NCBI GenBank assembly: GCA_041691315.1
Contig: JBEPUW010000011.1
Span: 31,290 to 95,289 of the forward strand
DNA length: 64,000 nt
Reading direction: 5' to 3'
From: Poindextera sp041691315
GTDB lineage: Bacteria; Pseudomonadota; Alphaproteobacteria; Caulobacterales; Caulobacteraceae
Below are positions 59,346 to 64,000 of the stretch, one piece after another (position 1 is the first letter of the stretch; the number at the start of each line of letters is the position of its first letter). Made by a program: the position numbers and the translations under genes. The notes beneath the pieces are model-generated. The model made no database searches and had not been told where the DNA came from. It worked only from the letters and a program-made list of their open reading frames with translations.

Positions 59346-59990
59346 TTGGCGGTCGACGCGGTGATCTGGGATTTCGGCGGCGTCTTCACCACCTCGCCGT
59401 TCGAGGCGTTCAACCGCTATGAGGCCAGGCGCGGCCTGCCCAAGGACCTGATCCGCGGCATCAACGCCGCCAATCCGCACGAAAACGCCTGGGCGCTCTT
59501 CGAGCGCGCCGAAATCGACGCGCGAGGGTTTGACCTGAAGTTCGCCGATGAGGCCGCCGCCCTGGGCCACGAGGTGCGCGGCGCGGACGTGCTGCCATTG
59601 CTTTCCGGCGACGTCCGCCCGCGCATGGTCGAGGCGCTGCGCACGTGCAAACAGCACTTCAAGGTCGGCTGCATCACCAACAACATGGCCAGCGCCGGCC
59701 GCGGCCCCGGCATGGCGGCCAGCGCCGAAGCCGCCAGCCGCGTCGGCGGCATCATGGAGCTGTTCGACGCGGTGGTGGAAAGCTCCAAGGTCGGGGTGCG
59801 CAAGCCCGACCCGCGCATCTATCAGATGATGTGCGAGTTGCTGGCGGTCGAACCCGCGGCGTGCATCTATCTCGACGACCTCGGCATCAACTGCAAACCG
59901 GCCGCCCAGCTGGGCATGGTCGCGATCAAGGTGGAGACCGAGGCCCAGGCCCTTGACGCCCTGGGCAAGGCAACAGGACTGGAGTTCTGA
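59346..59990 (+). CDS. HAD-superfamily hydrolase
   Basis: A 214-residue phosphatase-like protein of the HAD IA type. Motif I AVIWDFGGVFTTSPFEAF (nucleophile Asp; the second acidic residue is Gly, as in YihX/epoxide-hydrolase N-domain proteins), motif II CITNNMASAG, motif III SSKVGVRKPDPRIYQMM (Lys) and motif IV CIYLDDLGINCKPA. A TTG start behind GGGAGGATGGC is preferred. It is two bases ahead of phhB. Confidence 0.85.
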   Translation: MAVDAVIWDFGGVFTTSPFEAFNRYEARRGLPKDLIRGINAANPHENAWALFERAEIDARGFDLKFADEAAALGHEVRGADVLPLLSGDVRPRMVEALRTCKQHFKVGCITNNMASAGRGPGMAASAEAASRVGGIMELFDAVVESSKVGVRKPDPRIYQMMCELLAVEPAACIYLDDLGINCKPAAQLGMVAIKVETEAQALDALGKATGLEF

Positions 59991-59992
59991 GC

Positions 59993-60280
59993 ATGGCGAG
60001 ACCCGAGAAGATCCCCGTCGCCGAGGCCCTGAAAAACCTGAGCGGCTGGACCGCCGCGCCGGACCGCGAGGCGATCGCCAAGAGCTTCAAGTTCGCCGAC
60101 TTCAATGCCGCCTTCGCCTTTATGACCGAGGTCGCCCTTTCCGCGTCGCGCCTCGACCACCATCCGGAGTGGTCGAACGTCTACAACCGGGTCGAGGTGG
60201 TGCTGACCACCCACGACGCCGGCGGGGTCACCGCCAACGACGTCGAACTGGCCCGGATCATGGACGCCGCCGCTAGTTGA
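59993..60280 (+). CDS. phhB: Pterin-4-alpha-carbinolamine dehydratase
   Basis: A 95-residue enzyme that dehydrates 4a-hydroxytetrahydropterin, recycling the cofactor of aromatic hydroxylases. The active-site block is SASRLDHHPEWSNVYNRVEV followed by LTTHDAGGVTANDVELAR, carrying the three conserved His. No phenylalanine hydroxylase is nearby. It is coupled to the HAD gene and overlaps tail-to-tail with the next minus-strand gene by eight bases. Confidence 0.93.
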   Translation: MARPEKIPVAEALKNLSGWTAAPDREAIAKSFKFADFNAAFAFMTEVALSASRLDHHPEWSNVYNRVEVVLTTHDAGGVTANDVELARIMDAAAS

Positions 60281-60680
60281 CCAGCATGGCGCCCAGCAAG
60301 AGGTGCGCACCGGGCTGGCCGAGCACCCGGTCGGTCTCCTTCTGCAGCGCCATCGACAGATAGTCGGGATTGGGCGGCGAGCCCGGACCCAGCGACCAGA
60401 CATAGGATTGCAACAGCTGCACATAGGCCGCCCTGAGCCGTGGCGCCGAGAGGTTGACCCGCGCGCGCAAGGCCCCGTTCGGCACGTCGACCCCCGCCTC
60501 CACCGTCAGCACGCCGCGATGGCCGTCCGAGCGGAAGATGGTCGCCGTCAGGGTGGGGAACTGGATGTAGGTGATGCCGCCGCCCTTCTTCTTCTGCGCC
60601 CCGCCCTGGGCCAGCGCCGCGGGGGGCGCGAAGAGCAGGGGAAGCGCGACAAGGCTGAGCAGGCGGCGGCGGTCAAGCAT
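60273..60680 (-). CDS. Secreted protein with Tat-like signal
   Basis: A 135-residue protein from MLDRRRLLSLVALPLLFAPP with a twin-arginine-like n-region RRRLL and a cleavage site after ALAQ. The mature part contains a Lys/Gly stretch, then GGITYIQFPTLTATIFRSDG and RVNLSAPRLRAAYVQLLQSY. This resembles FliL/basal-body-like or hypothetical Tat substrates of Caulobacteraceae, without a firm family. Confidence 0.7.
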   Translation of the reverse strand: MLDRRRLLSLVALPLLFAPPAALAQGGAQKKKGGGITYIQFPTLTATIFRSDGHRGVLTVEAGVDVPNGALRARVNLSAPRLRAAYVQLLQSYVWSLGPGSPPNPDYLSMALQKETDRVLGQPGAHLLLGAMLVN

Positions 60681-60877
60681 GGTTGATCTTCGCCCAATCC
60701 CGTTGACGCGGGCTTTACGACTGCGGCCAAACCGCGGCGGCAGGATGAACACAGGCTGAGCCGGTGAGTTCAGCGCCAATTCAGCGCCGAACGGTCAGTA
60801 TCGCGCTTGAGTTCGGCAGACGCCCACATGGTGTGGCCCGCCCCCCGAGCCCATCGGTTCAAAGGACTAGCATCATC

Positions 60878-61213
60878 ATGAACAGCAAGATCAAAACCCT
60901 GATCGCCGCGGCCAGCCTGGTCTTCGCCATCGGCGGCGCCGCCTCCAGCGCCTCGGCCGCCACCAACTGGCAGGATCATCATCCCCGCCGGGTCGAGCTG
61001 AACAACCGCTTGGAGCGTCAGGACGTCCGTATCCGCGAAGAGCGGCGCATGCACGTGCTGACCGCCTATCAGGCGCACCGTCTGCACATGGCCGACCATC
61101 GCGTCCGCTTCGAGGAGCGCCGCTTCGCGCGCCATGACGGCGGCCACCTGAGCCGCGCCGAACAGATGCGGCTGAACCGCCACGAGAACGCCATCAGCCA
61201 TCGCATCGGCTAG
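60878..61213 (+). CDS. Small basic secreted protein
   Basis: 111 residues from MNSKIKTLIAAASLVFAIGG with a signal peptide cleaved near SASAATNW. The mature part is helical and rich in Arg, His and Glu: HHPRRVELNNRLERQDVRIR and HMADHRVRFEERRFARHDGG. This resembles the small His/Arg-rich periplasmic proteins found in Caulobacter; function is unknown. Confidence 0.7.
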   Translation: MNSKIKTLIAAASLVFAIGGAASSASAATNWQDHHPRRVELNNRLERQDVRIREERRMHVLTAYQAHRLHMADHRVRFEERRFARHDGGHLSRAEQMRLNRHENAISHRIG

Positions 61214-61319
61214 GGGCGACAAGCTGGGTTGGGCGTCCACCGCCCGGACGCCCGCTCTTGACGGCCTCTCCGCCGCGCCTAGGCTGGCAAAGCCAGGCCG
61301 GGCCGGGGAGGCCGTCATC

Positions 61320-61691
61320 ATGCTCAGGTCGAGTTTCGCGTTGGTCGCCGTCGCCTCGGCCCTGGCCGGGACCACCGCCAGCGCCGCCATGCCGACCCAT
61401 GCCGGTCAGTGCGTGACCACCACCATCAGCCAGATGAGCAGCCGTCTCGAGGGCGATCCCTCCAGCGGCAGCGCCGTCGTGTACGCCAACGACACCTCGC
61501 AGGTCTCCTATGATGTCGAGCCCGCGGTGCGCGGCTGGCGCACCGGCGATAGGGTGACCATGTGCCTGGTCAGCCTGCCAACCGGCTGCCCGCCCGGCGA
61601 CACCCGCGGTTCCGTCTACAAGGTGACCAACCCCCGCGCCGGCACCAGCTGGACCGAAGCCGACTCCGCCCACAGCTGCGGCGGGGCGTAG
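61320..61691 (+). CDS. Secreted protein of unknown function
   Basis: A 123-residue protein with a signal peptide (MLRSSFALVAVASALAGTTA, cleavage near SAAMPTHAG). The mature part has four cysteines (GQCVTTT, VTMCLVS, TGCPPGD, HSCGGA) and a beta-rich centre (AVVYANDTSQVSYDVEPAVR), suggesting a small disulphide-bonded periplasmic domain. It is followed by repeat copy 5. Confidence 0.75.
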   Translation: MLRSSFALVAVASALAGTTASAAMPTHAGQCVTTTISQMSSRLEGDPSSGSAVVYANDTSQVSYDVEPAVRGWRTGDRVTMCLVSLPTGCPPGDTRGSVYKVTNPRAGTSWTEADSAHSCGGA

Positions 61692-61713
61692 AAGGGACGC
61701 GCCTGTTCCTTTT

Positions 61714-61818
61714 CCGTCATCCCCCGCTGGAGCCGCGAAGCGGCGGAATGCGGGGGACCCATGAACACTGACCCTAGACGGTGTGCATGGGTGGCCCGAA
61801 CAAGTCGGGCCATGACGG
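61714..61818. repeat. Dispersed mosaic intergenic repeat, copy 5
   Basis: Left module CCGTCATCCCCCGCTGGAGC, then GGCGGAATGCGGGGGACCCA and TGAACACTGACCC; right module TGCATGGGTGGCCCGAACAA, then GTCGGGCCATGACGG. This is the most compact complete copy. The left module is the inverse of the second half of copy 3. It lies between two convergent genes. Confidence 0.85.
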
Positions 61819-61857
61819 TGAAAAAGAGTTCGCGAGAACACCAGCCCGCCGGTCTGC

Positions 61858-62892
61858 CTATTCCCGAAACCGTCCGATCAGATCGCTCAGCCAGGCTGGT
61901 GGCCCTTCCCGCAGAGCCAGCGGGGTTTCGCCGTGGCGGACCACCACCATGTCGAGGTCCGGAACCACGATCGTGAACTGGCCGGCGTAGCCGTTGGCGG
62001 AGAACGAGCCGGACCCGCCAAGGCCCAGCCACCAGTGGGCGCCGTAGGGACCGTCTTCGGTCGGCTGCTGCCAGGTGGGCGTGCGGGCATAATCGACCCA
62101 GCCCTCCGGCAGGATGCGCCGCCCGTCCCACACCCCGTCCCTGAGATAGAGCAGGCCGAAACGGGCGAAGTCGCGGGCGGTGCAGAAACAGTAGGACGAG
62201 CCGATGAAGGTCCCCGCGGTGTCGAACTTGGGCGTGGCGCTGGTCATGCCCAGGGGCTCGAACAATCGCGCCCGCATGAAGGCTTCGAAATCGGCGCCGA
62301 AGGCGTTCATGGCCCGCGCCACGCAGCGGCTGACGATGTTGCTGGTCCCGCTCGAATAGGACCAGAAGCCGCCAGGCGCATGCGCCGGCGGCTGGCTGGC
62401 GGCAAAGCGGGCGACGTCGTCCTTGCCCTCGCCAAACAGCATGGCGATCACGTCGGACGGATGCTCGGGCTCATAGTCCTCGACGAAGGCCAGGCCGCTG
62501 GACATGCGCAGCAGCAGGTCCAGTGTGATCGGGCCGCGGGGGTCGCCGGCGGCCGTCCATTCGGGAACATCTGCGGGCGCCGCGATGTCGAGCAGGCCGT
62601 CGCCGACCGCGATCCCGACCAGGGCCTGGGTGATGCTCTTGGCCTTCGACCAGGAGGGACAGGTCTGCTCGGGTCCGAAACCGTCGGCATAGCGCTCGAG
62701 CACCAGCCGTCCACCCTGGATGATCACCAGGGCGTGGGTCTGGCCGAGATCGGGCAGCGCCTCGGGACTGAAGGCATAGTCGACCGCCTCGCGCACGCGC
62801 CCGGCGATGCGGCCGGCAAGCGCGCCCTCGGGCCAGGCTTCGGTCGGCCAGGCGACGCCGGCGGGCTGCGGCGGCAGGCCGATCAGGTTCAT
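61858..62892 (-). CDS. Serine hydrolase of the beta-lactamase class C fold
   Basis: A 344-residue protein with the SxxK nucleophile motif TCPSWSKAKSITQAL, the YxS/N motif SYSSGTSNIVSRC and LDLLLRMSSGLAFVEDYEPE. The third motif region is GLGGSGSFSANGYAG. No signal peptide is seen, so it is likely a cytoplasmic esterase or peptidase of the EstB type rather than a beta-lactamase. Its ATG overlaps the acyltransferase stop (ATGA). Confidence 0.88.
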   Translation of the reverse strand: MNLIGLPPQPAGVAWPTEAWPEGALAGRIAGRVREAVDYAFSPEALPDLGQTHALVIIQGGRLVLERYADGFGPEQTCPSWSKAKSITQALVGIAVGDGLLDIAAPADVPEWTAAGDPRGPITLDLLLRMSSGLAFVEDYEPEHPSDVIAMLFGEGKDDVARFAASQPPAHAPGGFWSYSSGTSNIVSRCVARAMNAFGADFEAFMRARLFEPLGMTSATPKFDTAGTFIGSSYCFCTARDFARFGLLYLRDGVWDGRRILPEGWVDYARTPTWQQPTEDGPYGAHWWLGLGGSGSFSANGYAGQFTIVVPDLDMVVVRHGETPLALREGPPAWLSDLIGRFRE

Positions 62893-63668
62893 GCGGTCTG
62901 CGCCGCCAGGCTGGGCTTCTCGCCAGGCGTCGGCATCAGCACGGAGGGCTTCACCGGCTCGCCGGTGGCCTGGGCGATCAACTCGCTGGTGCGGGTCTCG
63001 ATGGCGGTCTCCAGCCTGGCCATGAATTCGCGCCGGTCGAGGCCGGCGGGGATGGGATCGAGGAACTCAACCGTCGCGGTTCCGGGCGTCTTCCTGAAGT
63101 CCTGCTGACGCCAGAACAGACCCAGATTGGTCGCCACCGGCACCACCGGCATGTCGAAGTCGCGATACATGTGGAAGACCCCGGTGCGATAGCGGAAGCG
63201 CTCGCCGGGCCTGGCCAGATGGCCTTCCGGATAGATCAGGATGCGCTTGCCCTCGGCATGGGCGGCGGCGGCGCTGTCGGCCAGGGCCCGGCGCGACTCA
63301 GGCCCGCCGCAGCTGTCGACCACGATGGCGCCCAGCTTGTGCAGGATGCCGCGCAACAGCGGGATGTGCTCCAGATGGTCGCCGGTGACGAAGGCGACCT
63401 TGTCGACATTGGCGAACATCACAAAACCGTCGCCCCAGGAGTGGTGCTTGGCCGCCAGGATGAAGGCGCCCGCCGGCAGGCGCTCGCGGCCTTCCAGATC
63501 GATCTTAATGCCGGCGAACCAGCGCAACGCCCAGACCATGCGGTGGCTGTAGAACCGCACGACCGCCTGCACCGGCCCGGGTCCCGGCAACAGCGAGGCC
63601 ACGGCCGCCAGCAGTACGTAGAAGCTGGACAGGGTCCAGTAGGCGATACTGAAGAAAACGCTGCGCAT
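62889..63668 (-). CDS. 1-acyl-glycerol-3-phosphate acyltransferase-like protein
   Basis: A 259-residue PlsC-family acyltransferase. An N-terminal hydrophobic anchor (SIAYWTLSSFYVLLAAVASL) is followed by the HxxxxD motif FILAAKHHSWGDGFVMF, the EGH-type motif RILIYPEGHLARPGERFRYR and PVVPVATNLGLFW. It would transfer an acyl chain in phospholipid synthesis; lysophospholipids are also possible acceptors. It is translationally coupled to the serine hydrolase. Confidence 0.9.
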   Translation of the reverse strand: MRSVFFSIAYWTLSSFYVLLAAVASLLPGPGPVQAVVRFYSHRMVWALRWFAGIKIDLEGRERLPAGAFILAAKHHSWGDGFVMFANVDKVAFVTGDHLEHIPLLRGILHKLGAIVVDSCGGPESRRALADSAAAAHAEGKRILIYPEGHLARPGERFRYRTGVFHMYRDFDMPVVPVATNLGLFWRQQDFRKTPGTATVEFLDPIPAGLDRREFMARLETAIETRTSELIAQATGEPVKPSVLMPTPGEKPSLAAQTA

Positions 63669-63871
63669 GCTTCGACGGTCCCCTGCCCGGCACTATGGCC
63701 GCCGCCCCCCGGGATTCAACCGCCAAGTTCGTGAAGGGAGCCAAGACCAAGCCTTGAATGCGCGCCCTGGCGCGCGACCGATTCCAGTCGTCCCCCAACC
63801 TCTTGGCGTCCTTGGCGAACCTGGCGGTCAAATCAGGCCTCGGCGGGGGCGGAAGCGCCTTCAAGGGATTC

Positions 63872-63976
63872 AACCACGGAAAACACGAAAAGCACGAACG
63901 GGGAGCGGCATCGGCTGGAGGCAGTCCGGCTCCGCATCGAAGCCCGACGTTCGTGCTTTTCGTGTTTTTCATGGTT
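63872..63976. repeat. 29-bp inverted repeat pair near the window end
   Basis: AACCACGGAAAACACGAAAA followed by GCACGAACG (63872-63900) is matched in inverse orientation by CGTTCGTGCTTTTCGTGTTT then TTCATGGTT (63948-63976), with two mismatches in 29. The 47-bp centre is GC-rich. Each arm has internal ACACGAAAAGCACGAA periodicity. The rest of 63669-64000 shows no gene. Confidence 0.8.
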
Positions 63977-64000
63977 CAGATCTTGCTGGCCTGCGGCCAC

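Noticed and set aside
61858..62892. Beta-lactamase resistance gene
   Set aside because: SxxK and YxS/N motifs are present but there is no signal peptide and the gene is coupled to an acyltransferase, which fits an EstB-like esterase or peptidase better.

Overview
The window is a GC-rich chromosomal segment of an alphaproteobacterium, most likely Caulobacteraceae and probably Phenylobacterium or Caulobacter. The grounds are gene order typical of that group (aroA-cmk-rpsA-ihfB; lptC-lptA-lptB-rpoN-hpf-ptsN; Hsp20-DUF1150), a small Caulobacter-type flagellin behind a sigma-54 promoter, an alphaproteobacterial LexA box (GAAC-N7-GAAC), and short intergenic mosaic repeats. The genus is an inference. 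There is no phage, integrase, IS transposase, CRISPR array or recognisable defence island.

Layout. 1-6.1 kb, minus strand: end of the trp cluster (trpF, partial trpB), mscL, then aroA-cmk-rpsA-ihfB. 6.2-14 kb, plus strand: FYDLN zinc protein, tRNA-Ala, a P-loop kinase-like protein, a 2OG-Fe(II) oxygenase that lacks its metal-binding His, an OprB-type porin, a frameshifted phosphotransferase, a tightly coupled ribbon-helix-helix/44-aa ORF/DUF4097 operon behind overlapping palindromes, and a frameshifted dinB downstream of a LexA box. 14-24 kb: catabolic accessory genes (CYP153-like P450, two amidohydrolases, a PYROXD2-like oxidoreductase, two unknown small proteins, an esterase, a UBP zinc-finger protein, an amidase). 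24-34 kb: small heat-shock protein and DUF1150, ptsN, hpf, rpoN, the lpt genes, RNase D, tRNA-Leu, polA. 34-37 kb: a YtrA-type GntR/ABC transporter operon with its own palindrome. 37-45 kb: DNA glycosylase, nitronate monooxygenase, a two-gene low-GC cassette between inverted repeats, an orphan ABC ATPase, tRNA-Arg, a CPBP protease, a CadC-like regulator with no standard start codon for its full domain, a DUF1003 protein and dgoK. 45-49 kb: flagellin, flaG, a TPR-sulfotransferase and a slipin. 49.8-57.8 kb: a complete kdp potassium-uptake operon with its KdpD/KdpE sensor system. 57.8-64 kb: small secreted proteins, a HAD hydrolase, phhB, a serine hydrolase, an acyltransferase and repeats.

How parts may work together. 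The window encodes RpoN and IHF-beta and also contains a flagellin gene with a well-spaced -24/-12 promoter and an upstream palindrome of the kind bound by the flagellar activator FlbD, so several components of late flagellar control sit within 45 kb. KdpDE plausibly controls kdpFABC through 11-bp-spaced direct repeats ahead of the operon. PtsN, Hpf and RpoN form the usual stress/nitrogen block linked to LPS export.

Most of the window is ordinary core genome. The less explained parts are the palindrome-controlled RHH/smORF/DUF4097 operon, the repeat-bounded cassette at 39.1-39.7 kb, the tandem small membrane peptides ahead of kdpA, the small-protein pair beside the PYROXD2-like enzyme, and a cluster of gene lesions between 7.9 and 13 kb that is either real decay or sequence error.
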